From: JABMNT01 sp048262255
GTDB lineage: Bacteria; Pseudomonadota; Alphaproteobacteria; Rhodospirillales; Casp-alpha2
Direction: 5' to 3'
DNA: 64,000 nt
Assembly: GCA_048262255.1 (NCBI GenBank)
Contig: JBLXFH010000002.1
Coordinates: 310,001 to 374,000, forward strand
Numbering within the stretch: the stretch's first letter is position 1; each line of letters starts with the position of its first letter. Below are positions 53,185-61,250 of this stretch, piece after piece. Below the pieces are notes generated by a model. It worked only from the letters and a program-made list of their open reading frames with translations. It was not told the origin of the DNA and did not search any database. A program made the position numbers and the translations under genes.

Positions 53185-54723
53185 TCAAATATTTGAATCC
53201 GGAAAACTTTCTTTGCGTTTGGCGATAAAAGCCAAGAGTTCCTCATCAGTGCCGGGGTCGATATCTGGTGCCTGATAGCTGCCGAGCATGTCTTTCACAA
53301 TTATGGCGGCACGGGCAACGGTATCTTTCGAGCCTTCCGCTTCCCACTGTTCACAGGAATTGTTATCGGCGATGGGAGAGCGGTAAAAGGCCGTCTCGAA
53401 ATTGGCCTGGGTATGAGAACAGCCGAGATAATGGCTGCCGGGCCCGACTTCCCGAATGGCATCGAGAGCCTGGCCGTTTTCTGTCAGGTCATAACCTTTG
53501 CATAGGACTTCCATCATCGCCAGTTGATCAATATCCATGACGAATTTCTCATAGCTTGATGCCAACCCGCCTTCCAGCCAGCCTGCACTGTGCAACATGA
53601 AATTGACCCCGCTGAGCACCGCCGGCATCAGGGTATTGGCGCTTTCAAAGGCGGCCTGCGCATCCGGAACCTTGGAAGCACAGAGGGAGCCACCGGAACG
53701 GAACGGCAGGTTCAGCCGCCGCGCCAGTTGCGCTGCGGCCGACAACACCAATGATGGCTCCGGTGTGCCGAAAGTAGGTGCGCCCGATTGCATGGAAAGC
53801 GAACTGGAAAACACCCCGAAGATCACTGGCGAGCCCGGCCGGATAAGCTGGGTTAGTGCCATGCCTGCCATGGCTTCCGCCAGAGCCTGGGTCAGAGTGC
53901 CAACCACAGAGGCTGGCGACATGGCACCGGCCAGAATAAACGGCGAAACAACCGAAGCCTGATTGGCCTTTGCATAGACCTTCAGCGCCCCCAGCATGGT
54001 CGCATCGAAAACCATGGGTGAATTGGCATTGATCAGGCTGGTGCAGACCGTATTCTGGTCGACAAACTCTTTACCGAAGAGAATATTGCACATTTCCACC
54101 GTGTCGGTCGCCCGGTCCGGATGGGTGACCGAGCCCATGAACGGCTTGTCGGAATAGCGCATATGGGCATAGACCATATCGAAATGTCGCTTGTTGACGG
54201 GGAGGTCCACCGGCTCGCAGACCGTGCCACCGGAATGGTGCATGGGGCCTGCCATGTAGGCCAGCTTGACGAAATTGCGGAAGTCTTCAATCGTTCCATA
54301 ACGCCGCCCGCCCTCAAGGTCGCGGACAAACGGTGGACCGTAGACCGGCGCAAACACCAGATTGTTGCCCCCCATGACCACACTGCGGGCCGGGTTGCGG
54401 GCATGCTGGGTAAATTCGGCAGGTGCTGTTTTCAAAAGTGTGCGGAGCAGGCCCTTCGGAAAGCGTACGCGCTCGCCCTGCACATCAGCCCCAGCGTCAC
54501 GCCACAGTCCGAGCACCTCTTCATCGTCGCGAAAATCAATGCCGATTTCCTGCAAGATCGTCTCCGCATTGCGCTCGATCAGTTCCAGCCCTTCCTCGCT
54601 GCACAATTCGGTCAACGGGATTTTTCGTTGGATGTAAGGCTGGGTCACCGCCGAAGCGGCAGCCCGGGTCGCCCGCCTTGCGTCGCGGCCGCGCCGCGCT
54701 CCCCGTCCTGTTTCTGCATTCAT
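53185..54723 (-). CDS. MttB-family (trimethylamine methyltransferase superfamily) corrinoid methyltransferase, non-pyrrolysine
   Basis: A 512-aa TIM-barrel methyltransferase of the MttB superfamily. Conserved parts are FAPVYGPPFVRDLEGGRRY, the FILAGAMSPASVVGTL core, FGVFSSSLSMQSGAPTFGTPE and VGPGSHYLGCSHTQANFETAF (each split here). The reading frame has no in-frame amber codon, so it lacks pyrrolysine, like the glycine-betaine methyltransferase MtgB group. It should transfer a methyl group from a quaternary or tertiary amine to a corrinoid protein such as that encoded at 61251. The N-terminus is Arg/Ala-rich. It is divergent from the demethylating flavoprotein gene at 54974. The substrate is inferred from the neighbours. 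Confidence 0.85.
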   Translation of the reverse strand: MNAETGRGARRGRDARRATRAAASAVTQPYIQRKIPLTELCSEEGLELIERNAETILQEIGIDFRDDEEVLGLWRDAGADVQGERVRFPKGLLRTLLKTAPAEFTQHARNPARSVVMGGNNLVFAPVYGPPFVRDLEGGRRYGTIEDFRNFVKLAYMAGPMHHSGGTVCEPVDLPVNKRHFDMVYAHMRYSDKPFMGSVTHPDRATDTVEMCNILFGKEFVDQNTVCTSLINANSPMVFDATMLGALKVYAKANQASVVSPFILAGAMSPASVVGTLTQALAEAMAGMALTQLIRPGSPVIFGVFSSSLSMQSGAPTFGTPEPSLVLSAAAQLARRLNLPFRSGGSLCASKVPDAQAAFESANTLMPAVLSGVNFMLHSAGWLEGGLASSYEKFVMDIDQLAMMEVLCKGYDLTENGQALDAIREVGPGSHYLGCSHTQANFETAFYRSPIADNNSCEQWEAEGSKDTVARAAIIVKDMLGSYQAPDIDPGTDEELLAFIAKRKESFPDSNI

Positions 54724-54973
54724 GGCTCAGCCCTCCAGCTTCATTTCAACTGCAGTCTATTCGGGCCGCCGTCCCTGACTAATCCGCTTGCGCCTCTTTG
54801 TGGTTTAAATGCGTCCTGCGGGTTTCCACGGGAACAAAACCGCGACATCACGCGATGACGGAAACGGAACAGCCAGGGTCGACAATCACCAAGAGTTGCC
54901 CGCCTTCAACAGGCATGAAATGTCTAGATAGGTATTCTTTTAAAAATGCCGAACGCGGTGGGAGATACGGGAC

Positions 54974-57409
54974 ATGAGAAGCCATGCACGGGTTGTTGTT
55001 ATCGGTGGCGGGGTTGTCGGGGTCGGAACGTTATATCATCTGGCGAAAAAGGGCTGGTCGGACTGCATCCTGATCGAGCGCAAGGAACTGACATCCGGTT
55101 CCACATGGCATGCCGCCGGGCTGCTGCCTCTGTTCAACATGAGTTACAGCGTCGGCCAGATTCACAAATATTCGGTGAACTTCTATCGCGGACTTGAGGC
55201 CGAAACCGGCCAGGACGTCGGCCTGCGTCAGGTCAGCAATATCCGCCTCGCCATGAACCAGGACCGCATGGATGAATTTCGCCAATATGCGGGCGTCGCC
55301 GACACCATTGGCGTCGATGTGAAGTTCCTAACTCCCGACCAGGTCAAAGAGATCTGGCCGCTGTGCAATACGAATGGCCTCGTTGGCGCCATTCAGCACC
55401 CGGATGACGGTTATATCCAGCCCGCCGACCTGACCCAGGCCATGGCCCGCGGCGCCCGCAATATGGGGGCCGAAATCCAGCGCTTCACCACGGTCACGGG
55501 CATTGAGCAACTCGCCAGCGGCGAATGGCTGGTGAAAACCAGCGAGGGCGATATCACCTGCGAACATATAGTCAGCGCCACCGGTAACTTCGCCCGCCAG
55601 ACCGGACACATGGTCGGCCTTGATCTGCCCGTCATTCCGATCGAACACCAATATATCGTCACCGAGCCGCATCCAGACATTCAAGCCCGACATGCCCAGG
55701 GACTGCCCGAAATGGGCGTGCTCCGGGAAGCCGATGGCGCCTGGTATATGCGCGAAGAAAACGGGGGGCTGCTGCTTGGGCCTTACGAAAAAGGCGCGCC
55801 CTGCTGTTATCTGGACGGTCCGTCGGATGACAGCGAATATGAACTGTTTCAGGAAGACTTGGAGCGCCTAGAGCCGCATATTGAATCCGCCATCAACCGC
55901 GTTCCGGCCTTTGGCGAGTCCGGCGTCAAGGAAGTCTTCAACGGGGCCATCTGCTATACGCCGGATGGCAACCCGATCATCGGCCCGGCGCCGGGCCTTA
56001 AAAACTTCTGGCTTAATGAAGGCCACAGTTTTGGCATCACGGCGGCAGGTGGCGCCGGTTGGCAGCTGGCGGAATGGATCGTCGAGGGAGAGCCGAGCAT
56101 AGACATGCTGGGCGTCGTGCCACACCGCTTCGGCCCCTATGCCAGCAAGGAATATCTGCGTCGCAAAAATGAGGAAGCCTACGCCCACGTTTTTATCACC
56201 CATTTTCCCGATGAAGAACGTCCCGACGCCCGCCCTTTACGCACATCGCCCTGTTATGACCGCATGAAGGCCCTCGGCGCAGTTTTCGGCCAGAAATACG
56301 GATGGGAACGCCCCAACTGGTTTGCTCCAGAAGGCACACCACGAGAAGACGACTGGTCATTCCGCCGATCCAAATGGTTTGAGCACATCGGCAATGAGTG
56401 CCGCAACGTACAGGAAAACGTCGGGTTGCTCGACATGACGGCCTTCGCCAAATGCCGGATTTCCGGCCCCGGCGCGGAGGCCTATCTGGACCGTCTGGTT
56501 GCCAACCGCATCCCGAAAAAGCCGGGCCGGGTCCATTTGTGTCATGCCCTGACGGTGCAAGGCGGGGTGCGTTCGGAGTTTACCATCCTGCGCAACCCGG
56601 ATGATTCCTTTTATCTGGTTTCGGCCGGGGCCATGGAAAACTTCGATCACGATTACCTTCAGAAAAACCTGCCGGATGATCGTTCCGTGCGCTTTGATTA
56701 CCTGACCACCCAGATCGGTGTTCTGGTCGTCGCCGGGCCGAAATCCCGCGAACTCATGCAGCGGGTTTCCGATGTTGATTTCTCCAACGCGGCCTTCCCC
56801 TGGCTGACCGCCCAGCAGATCGATGTGGGCATGGCCAGCTCAACCGTCGCCCGTGTCAATTTTGTTGGCGAACTAGGCTGGGAAATACACCATCCCATGG
56901 AAATGCAGAACCATGTGTTCGATACCCTGATGGCCGCCGGGGCCGATCTCGGCATCAAACCTTTTGGCATTCGCGCCATGGACAGCCTGCGTCTCGAAAA
57001 ATCCTATCGGCTGGTCGGCACCGAGCTGTCCATCGAATATGCGGCTTATGAATCCGGCCTGCATCGCTTCGTGCATCCCAACAAAGGCGATTTCATCGGG
57101 CGCGATGCCCTGCTCCAATGGAAAGACCGGGGCTTCGACAACCAGTTTGTCACGCTGGAAGTTCACGATGTGACCGACGCCGACGCGCTTGGCAACAACC
57201 CGGTCTTTCTGAACGGCAATACCGTTGGGCGCGCCACCGGCGGCGGTTATGGCTTTCGCATTGGCAAATCATTGGCTCTCGCCATGATCCATCCGGATGT
57301 GGCGGCGGAGGGTACCGAGCTTGAAATGGATATTCTCGGCACCCGCCATAAAGTAACAGTCATGCCGGAAAGCCCCTATGATGCGGAGAATGCGCGCCTG
57401 CGCTCCTGA
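54974..57409 (+). CDS. Dimethylglycine/sarcosine dehydrogenase-like flavoprotein with GcvT domains
   Basis: The 811-aa enzyme has an N-terminal FAD-binding oxidoreductase domain (GGGVVGVGTLYHLAKKGW) with the covalent-FAD histidine His46 in SGSTWHAAG. From ~430 a GcvT-like THF-binding half follows (ECRNVQENVGLLDMTAF, GIRAMDSLRLEKSYRLVGTE in pieces). This architecture is that of dimethylglycine and sarcosine dehydrogenases, which remove N-methyl groups and form methylene-THF. With the MttB homologue and soxBDAG nearby, dimethylglycine is a plausible substrate; sarcosine, or another N-methylated amine, remains possible. Confidence 0.88.
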   Translation: MRSHARVVVIGGGVVGVGTLYHLAKKGWSDCILIERKELTSGSTWHAAGLLPLFNMSYSVGQIHKYSVNFYRGLEAETGQDVGLRQVSNIRLAMNQDRMDEFRQYAGVADTIGVDVKFLTPDQVKEIWPLCNTNGLVGAIQHPDDGYIQPADLTQAMARGARNMGAEIQRFTTVTGIEQLASGEWLVKTSEGDITCEHIVSATGNFARQTGHMVGLDLPVIPIEHQYIVTEPHPDIQARHAQGLPEMGVLREADGAWYMREENGGLLLGPYEKGAPCCYLDGPSDDSEYELFQEDLERLEPHIESAINRVPAFGESGVKEVFNGAICYTPDGNPIIGPAPGLKNFWLNEGHSFGITAAGGAGWQLAEWIVEGEPSIDMLGVVPHRFGPYASKEYLRRKNEEAYAHVFITHFPDEERPDARPLRTSPCYDRMKALGAVFGQKYGWERPNWFAPEGTPREDDWSFRRSKWFEHIGNECRNVQENVGLLDMTAFAKCRISGPGAEAYLDRLVANRIPKKPGRVHLCHALTVQGGVRSEFTILRNPDDSFYLVSAGAMENFDHDYLQKNLPDDRSVRFDYLTTQIGVLVVAGPKSRELMQRVSDVDFSNAAFPWLTAQQIDVGMASSTVARVNFVGELGWEIHHPMEMQNHVFDTLMAAGADLGIKPFGIRAMDSLRLEKSYRLVGTELSIEYAAYESGLHRFVHPNKGDFIGRDALLQWKDRGFDNQFVTLEVHDVTDADALGNNPVFLNGNTVGRATGGGYGFRIGKSLALAMIHPDVAAEGTELEMDILGTRHKVTVMPESPYDAENARLRS

Positions 57410-57479
57410 TCGGCTGAAATAAATAATCCTTATATAGGAATTTATACTTTATTTATGATTAAAAATCAGATATGTTTTT

Positions 57480-57508
57480 TTGACACACGATGATATCGCA
57501 CATTTGAT
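57480..57508 (+). promoter_or_regulatory. Sigma70-type promoter, first copy
   Basis: TTGACA (57480-57485), a 17-base spacer and TTTGAT (57503-57508). The -35 box is perfect and the -10 box matches four of six. Transcription would begin near 57514, at the start of the GAGGTGCGCC leader shared with the second copy. Confidence 0.6.
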
Positions 57509-57559
57509 TTGAGGTGCGCCCCTTGCCTGACGCGGGCCTGGTAAAAACCGGACAACCCA
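57481..57559 (+). repeat. 80-bp promoter/leader element, copy 1
   Basis: 79 bases are about 90% identical to 59302-59381 (eight differences, one a single-base gap). The core CACATTTGATTTGAGGTGCG plus CCCCTTGCC is exact in both. After it a GGG...CCC stem encloses CTGGT/ACCGG. One difference changes a T-G wobble pair (57539/57550) to C-G in copy 2, so the stem is conserved. Confidence 0.85.
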
Positions 57560-57644
57560 TAGTCGTTTTGCCAAGGGCTAACGTTCCACGGAATCAATCC
57601 AACCTTTCCTGCATTCACGCAGCCTGATGGCCTGTGTTGCGGAA

Positions 57645-57674
57645 GGGGCCGGTTTGTTCCTGGCGCGTTTTTTT
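57645..57674 (+). terminator. Possible terminator/attenuator in the cassette leader
   Basis: GCCGG (57648-57652, preceded by GGG) can pair with CC(T)GGC (57659-57664) with a bulged T. Seven T residues (57668-57674) follow three bases later. It lies about 70 bases before the cassette's first ORF. If active, it would end a ~160-base transcript started at 57514 or attenuate the cassette. Confidence 0.4.
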
Positions 57675-57746
57675 ATGCCCCGGAACTGAGATCAACCCCA
57701 GGCGCGGCCCTTCTGTCGCTGGCGCCTGTCAGCACGGAGACATTGC

Positions 57747-58499
57747 ATGTTCTTACCCTCATTTGGACTGAAATCCACACTGGCAACGAACGCCAGCGCG
57801 GACTTTGATGATACCTTAAAAACGAAAAAAGCCCTGGGCAGCCTCGGCTATTACGAAACGCCCGAATACGGCCTCACCAGATATCCCGATACAAAACTGT
57901 TTGAGGGCATCAAGGACTTTCAAACGGACTACGGCCTCAAAGTAGACGGAGTCATGAAACCGGGCGGCGAGACGGAAAACGCCTTGGGAACAATCCTTAA
58001 CGCTGAGAATATATCAAAACCCACTCCAAACAAAAGTTCACCTTCAGCTAAACCCGTGTCCATTTCCCCCCCGATAGCTGGGTTGGATGACGATGAGTTT
58101 CCTCAACAGAGTCAGCCACAGACTCGCCCCCTACCTTCAACGCTAGATGCCCTTGGTAATAAGTTTAACAAAACAGCTAAAGGCGTTCTTGGTCCTGCCT
58201 ATACACAAGCAGCAGCACTTCTCAAAATAGCAGAAGAGATGTCACCCGGCGCGAACATCCGTGATATGCTTGATGGCTCCCGGGACACCATGGAGGGTAT
58301 TAAGACCCTCGACCCTGAACGTCTGGCACTTGGGACAGCAACCATGCTAGCGGGCTTGGCGGGTTTATACCTTCCCGCAAATGTCGGTGGAGCAAAGCAC
58401 ATTTTCGGCGAACTTCTTAAATCAAAGAGAAATGATAGAGGGCTTACTGAAAGGCCGAAACTTCGCAGGAGAACCCGACGAAAAAGCCATTCTAAATAG
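57747..58499 (+). CDS. Peptidoglycan-binding-like N-terminal domain protein (candidate toxin carrier, possibly frameshifted)
   Basis: A 250-aa protein. Residues ~22-85 (KALGSLGYYETPEYGLTRYP, FEGIKDFQTDYGLKVDGVMKPG) match the PG_binding_1-like domain that often heads modular exported proteins in alphaproteobacteria. A Ser/Pro-rich linker (~95-135) and a helical segment with a hydrophobic stretch (ALGTATMLAGLAGLYLPA) follow. The last ~25 residues are a basic tail (RPKLRRRTRRKSHSK) unlike the rest; this is where the +1 frame takes over in the next ORF. GGAG precedes the ATG by 8 bases. G+C is visibly lower than in the flanks. A fusion toxin carrier is inferred. Confidence 0.55.
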   Translation: MFLPSFGLKSTLATNASADFDDTLKTKKALGSLGYYETPEYGLTRYPDTKLFEGIKDFQTDYGLKVDGVMKPGGETENALGTILNAENISKPTPNKSSPSAKPVSISPPIAGLDDDEFPQQSQPQTRPLPSTLDALGNKFNKTAKGVLGPAYTQAAALLKIAEEMSPGANIRDMLDGSRDTMEGIKTLDPERLALGTATMLAGLAGLYLPANVGGAKHIFGELLKSKRNDRGLTERPKLRRRTRRKSHSK

Positions 58500-58914
58500 G
58501 GCTATTAAGAAAGGCACCTTAGAGAAGCCAGCCCCATTAGGCCCACAAAACGCCGCAATTAGCTTGAGAAAATCGGCGCATAAGCCAGAATCACTGAGCA
58601 ACGAACACACCCGCGCGTTTTATGTGGGCCGGGTTGAAAAGGCAAAAGAGATCAACCGGAAAATCAATGATCCGATTGAAGGAGCAAAAGACGGCGTTCA
58701 AATCCGTAACAAGGAACGGACATTAGCGCGGAGTTTAATGAAGGACAGAGCAGCAGCCGCAAAACTTGACCGTAAAAACCCGAATGCAACATTGAAACAG
58801 TTAGTTAAGAAACATAAATCCAAAGGCCTTACAGGCGACGCCATTTATGAAGCTATCCGGGACAGTGCTTTCAGGACAAACAAAAAGATCAATGATGAAC
58901 TATTAAAAAAATAA
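58381..58914 (+). CDS. Overlapping +1-frame ORF, probable C-terminal module of the preceding gene
   Basis: A 177-aa ORF overlapping the previous gene by 119 bases in the +1 frame. From ~16 it is charged and helical (REMIEGLLKGRNFAGEPDEK, AFYVGRVEKAKEINRK, RNKERTLARSLMKDRAAAAK, a Lys-rich C-terminus). Neither possible start (ATG 58381, ATG 58432) has a good ribosome-binding site; 58432 has only AAAGAGAA. Either a frameshift, programmed or mutational, joins it to the preceding ORF, or it is coupled by re-initiation. I do not recognise the fold; its place between a carrier-like N-terminus and a small acidic protein suggests a toxin domain. Confidence 0.5.
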   Translation: MSVEQSTFSANFLNQREMIEGLLKGRNFAGEPDEKAILNRAIKKGTLEKPAPLGPQNAAISLRKSAHKPESLSNEHTRAFYVGRVEKAKEINRKINDPIEGAKDGVQIRNKERTLARSLMKDRAAAAKLDRKNPNATLKQLVKKHKSKGLTGDAIYEAIRDSAFRTNKKINDELLKK

Positions 58915-58924
58915 GGAAATGGCC

Positions 58925-59266
58925 ATGATCAAAAAGTATTCTGTACAGATTGAAGAAAATCAGGATGGCATCACGTATGTTGAAATCGATGCACAAGACG
59001 GCGTAGGAAAAGAATGGATAGACGATTTATGTAAGCATTTGAAAGGAAAATTTAGTTACGAAATTATTGATAAAGTTGATGGACCAGCTGGCGAAGTCAT
59101 TCGAGATTTGGTGAACGGCAACAAAAACATCTATGTCGTAAACAACGATTTTGATGGTGCAGAAATACATCCGGAAAACAAAGAAGCCCAGGAAGACATA
59201 ATAAGCATAGCCGCTTATCTAAAAGACATTCTGGAAAGCCAAACCATCGATCCTGAGGAAGCTTGA
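58925..59266 (+). CDS. Small acidic protein, candidate immunity/antitoxin
   Basis: A 113-aa protein starting at ATG 58925 (AAGGAA six bases upstream; ATG 58919 sits too close). It is acidic and mixed alpha/beta (KYSVQIEENQDGITYVEIDA, AEIHPENKEAQEDIISIAAY), ending in DPEEA. There is no signal peptide. The segment is AT-rich: in the 60 bases from 59041 I count 21 G+C, against 39 in the 60 bases from 59701. A short acidic protein directly behind a basic, modular ORF is the usual arrangement of an immunity gene. I see no family match. Confidence 0.5.
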   Translation: MIKKYSVQIEENQDGITYVEIDAQDGVGKEWIDDLCKHLKGKFSYEIIDKVDGPAGEVIRDLVNGNKNIYVVNNDFDGAEIHPENKEAQEDIISIAAYLKDILESQTIDPEEA

Positions 59267-59300
59267 GTTGAATTAAAGTACCAATCAAAGAAATTAACTT

Positions 59301-59329
59301 CTGATACACGATTTTATCGCACATTTGAT
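59301..59329 (+). promoter_or_regulatory. Sigma70-type promoter, second copy
   Basis: CTGATA (59301-59306), a 17-base spacer and TTTGAT (59324-59329), the same layout as at 57480 but with a weaker -35 box (four of six). It is placed to drive the phyH-aldolase genes from 59482. Confidence 0.5.
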
Positions 59330-59381
59330 TTGAGGTGCGCCCCTTGCCAGACGCGGGCCCGGTAAAAAACCGGGAAACCCA
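59302..59381 (+). repeat. 80-bp promoter/leader element, copy 2
   Basis: The partner of 57481-57559. It has the same promoter spacing and GAGGTGCGCC leader start. The stem here is fully paired (GGGCCCGGT with ACCGGG...CCC). It lies in the 215-base gap before the PhyH gene, so it is likely the original position; a GGCAT/ATGCC hairpin follows (~59411-59437). Confidence 0.85.
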
Positions 59382-59481
59382 ACACCGCTTCAACAAGCCC
59401 TAACCTTCGAGGCATAGAGACGTATTGCAAGATGCCAGATAAACGCTAACCTGCTGGCTGGTTCTTTTGGGAGGGAAAACC

Positions 59482-60333
59482 ATGCCTACTTTATTAAACG
59501 CCGATCAGCGTCAGGCTTATGAGCGCGACGGCTATATCCTGATCCGCTCGCTCTTCGATGCGGAAGAAACAGCCGCTCTGAAAACCGCCATGGAAACGGA
59601 TGAACAGATCCGCAGCCATTTTTATGACCGCCATGACGAAACGGGCGCGACCACCAAAATGGCTTTGTGGAATCATCCCGGTGACAGCTCCTATGGGCTG
59701 GCGGCGCGCTCCGCGCGGGTTGTTGATACGATGGAAGACCTGCTCGGTGGCGAGGTCTATCACTACCATTCCAAACTGACCGCCAAGGAGGCTTATGAGG
59801 GCGGCGCCTGGGAATGGCATCAGGATTATGGCTACTGGTACGCCAACGGCTGTTTGTTCCCGCTCATGGCCTCAGTGATGGTTGCGCTCGATAAATCAAC
59901 CAAGGAAAACGGTTGCCTGCAGGTTCTGAAAGGCTCCCATCTCATGGGCCGGATCGAGCATGGCGAACTGGAAAGCGGCCAGGTTGGCGCGGAAGCCCGG
60001 CGAACCGAAGAGGCGACCCGCCAGATGGAAACCGTTTATGCAGAAATGGAGCCGGGCGACGGCCTGTTCTTTCATTGCAACACCCTGCATCGCTCCGACC
60101 AGAACCGCTCGCCAAACCGGCGCTGGACGCTGATCTGCTGTTATAACGCAGCCCGCAACAACCCTTATCTCGATCATCACCACCCAAAATACACACCGTT
60201 GGAAAAAGTCGCAGACGATGCTCTCAAACAAGCCGGCGCCAAACATGCGAGTGCTACGGACTCCGATGCCTTCATGACTAAATCCTACGCGCCACCGGAA
60301 ATCAAAAAAGCGGCAGGAGTAGAAGCCAAATGA
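59482..60333 (+). CDS. Phytanoyl-CoA dioxygenase (PhyH)-family Fe(II)/2-oxoglutarate oxygenase
   Basis: A 283-aa non-heme iron oxygenase. The metal-binding H-x-D is in AWEWHQDYGYW (~112-114), and the distal His plus the 2OG-binding Arg are in FFHCNTLHRSDQNRSPNRRW. GSHLMGRIEHG is also typical. ATG 59482 is chosen because GGGAGGGA precedes it. In this one-carbon cluster the likely substrate is a methylated amine or its CoA/acid derivative, but nothing in the sequence fixes it. Overlaps the aldolase gene by 4 bases. Confidence 0.88.
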   Translation: MPTLLNADQRQAYERDGYILIRSLFDAEETAALKTAMETDEQIRSHFYDRHDETGATTKMALWNHPGDSSYGLAARSARVVDTMEDLLGGEVYHYHSKLTAKEAYEGGAWEWHQDYGYWYANGCLFPLMASVMVALDKSTKENGCLQVLKGSHLMGRIEHGELESGQVGAEARRTEEATRQMETVYAEMEPGDGLFFHCNTLHRSDQNRSPNRRWTLICCYNAARNNPYLDHHHPKYTPLEKVADDALKQAGAKHASATDSDAFMTKSYAPPEIKKAAGVEAK

Positions 60334-61091
60334 CCATGCAGACAGACGTAACTTCCGAGGAATGGCAAATGCGGGTCAATCTGGCGGCGGCATTTCGCCT
60401 CGTCGACCTGTTTGGCTGGTCGGATTTGCTGGCGACTCACCTGTCCGCCCGGGTTCCTGGCGGTGAAGAGCATTTTCTGATCAACCCGTTTGGCGTTTTG
60501 TTTGAGGAAATGACGGCCTCGGCGCTGGTCAAGCTGGATATGGACGGCAATATCCTTTCCGATACCAACTATCCCATCAATCCGGCGGGTTTCACTGTGC
60601 ACAGCGCCGTTCACATGATGCGTGACGATGTGGATTGCGTTATTCATACCCACACGGCGGCAGGTCTTGGCGTCGCCACGCAAAAGGACGGGCTTTTGCC
60701 GCTGACCCAACAGGCCTTGGCCGTGATGGCGCATAGCGGCTATCACGATTATGAAGGGATCGCCTTTGATCTGGCGGAGCGAGACTCCATGGGCCGCGAC
60801 CTCGGCAACAACAATGTTCTGTTTTTGCGCAACCATGGCCTTGTTAGCGTTGGCAAAACGGTTGGCGAAGCCTTCATGTGGATGTATCGGGCCGAACGGG
60901 CCTGTCGCTTCCAGCTTGCTTTCCAGCAAGCCGGTGCCGAACCAACCGTCATTCCGCAAGAGCTGATCGACGCAACTTTCGAGCGCAACCGTCATGCCAA
61001 CAGCCCCGAGGGCTACCGGCCCATTGGGGTCAATGAATGGCCAGCCCTGCTCCGCAAACTGGACCGTGAAAACCCCGGCTATGATCAGTAA
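60330..61091 (+). CDS. Class II aldolase/adducin-family protein
   Basis: A 253-aa protein with the class II aldolase fold: DLFGWSDLLATHLSARVPGG, FLINPFGVLFEEM, and the zinc ligands in VIHTHTAAGLGVA and the later FLRNHGLVSVG. It may cleave or epimerise an aldehyde or aldol produced by the oxygenase upstream; adducin-like members also act as decarboxylases. Coupled to phyH (ATGA). 159 bases follow before the corrinoid protein gene, with a GGAAGC/GCTTCC hairpin at 61212-61227. Confidence 0.85.
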   Translation: MTMQTDVTSEEWQMRVNLAAAFRLVDLFGWSDLLATHLSARVPGGEEHFLINPFGVLFEEMTASALVKLDMDGNILSDTNYPINPAGFTVHSAVHMMRDDVDCVIHTHTAAGLGVATQKDGLLPLTQQALAVMAHSGYHDYEGIAFDLAERDSMGRDLGNNNVLFLRNHGLVSVGKTVGEAFMWMYRAERACRFQLAFQQAGAEPTVIPQELIDATFERNRHANSPEGYRPIGVNEWPALLRKLDRENPGYDQ

Positions 61092-61211
61092 ATAAATACG
61101 AGGCCATACCGCTTGTTCTCCGGTCATTCTGTGACCTTATGTCGCCTTCCAGAGAATTAATGTCCGTAATTGGACAGCCCTAGCCCCTTTTTGAAATTAA
61201 CTGAGATGAAA

Positions 61212-61227
61212 GGAAGCTGTGGCTTCC
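61212..61227 (+). promoter_or_regulatory. Hairpin in the leader of the corrinoid methyltransferase genes
   Basis: GGAAGC and GCTTCC with a TGTG loop, 24 bases before the ATG at 61251 and upstream of a good GGAG ribosome-binding site. It could be an RNA stem affecting translation or a weak terminator of the aldolase transcript. Confidence 0.35.
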
Positions 61228-61250
61228 CAGTGTTTTCATAGGAGCGCGCC

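Larger units (their letters stand above)
57410..57746. other. Gene-free stretch with promoter, structured leader and terminator-like hairpin
   Basis: These 337 bases between the demethylating flavoprotein and the low-G+C cassette contain a consensus-like promoter (57480-57508), the first copy of the 80-bp element, a T7 tract behind a hairpin, and a Shine-Dalgarno sequence (GGAG) before 57747. The 57422-57480 part is AT-rich. No ORF of coding character is seen. Confidence 0.7.

Noticed and set aside
53185..54723. Pyrrolysine-type MttB
   Set aside because: The reading frame is open without an in-frame TAG, and no pyl genes are in the window.
54724..54973. Search for a glycine or SAM riboswitch between the divergent demethylation genes
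   Set aside because: No conserved riboswitch core or convincing nested stems were found; only short chance palindromes such as CATCACGCGATG.
57511..57520. GAGGTGCGCC in both leaders resembles part of the guanidine-III riboswitch as I remember it
   Set aside because: The flanking conserved segments and the pseudoknot of that riboswitch are not found, and the downstream genes are not guanidine transporters. A ten-base likeness is too little.
60285..61127. A 280-codon open frame on the minus strand
   Set aside because: It lies antisense to the class II aldolase gene, whose protein has clear family motifs. The antisense product has none and no ribosome-binding site.
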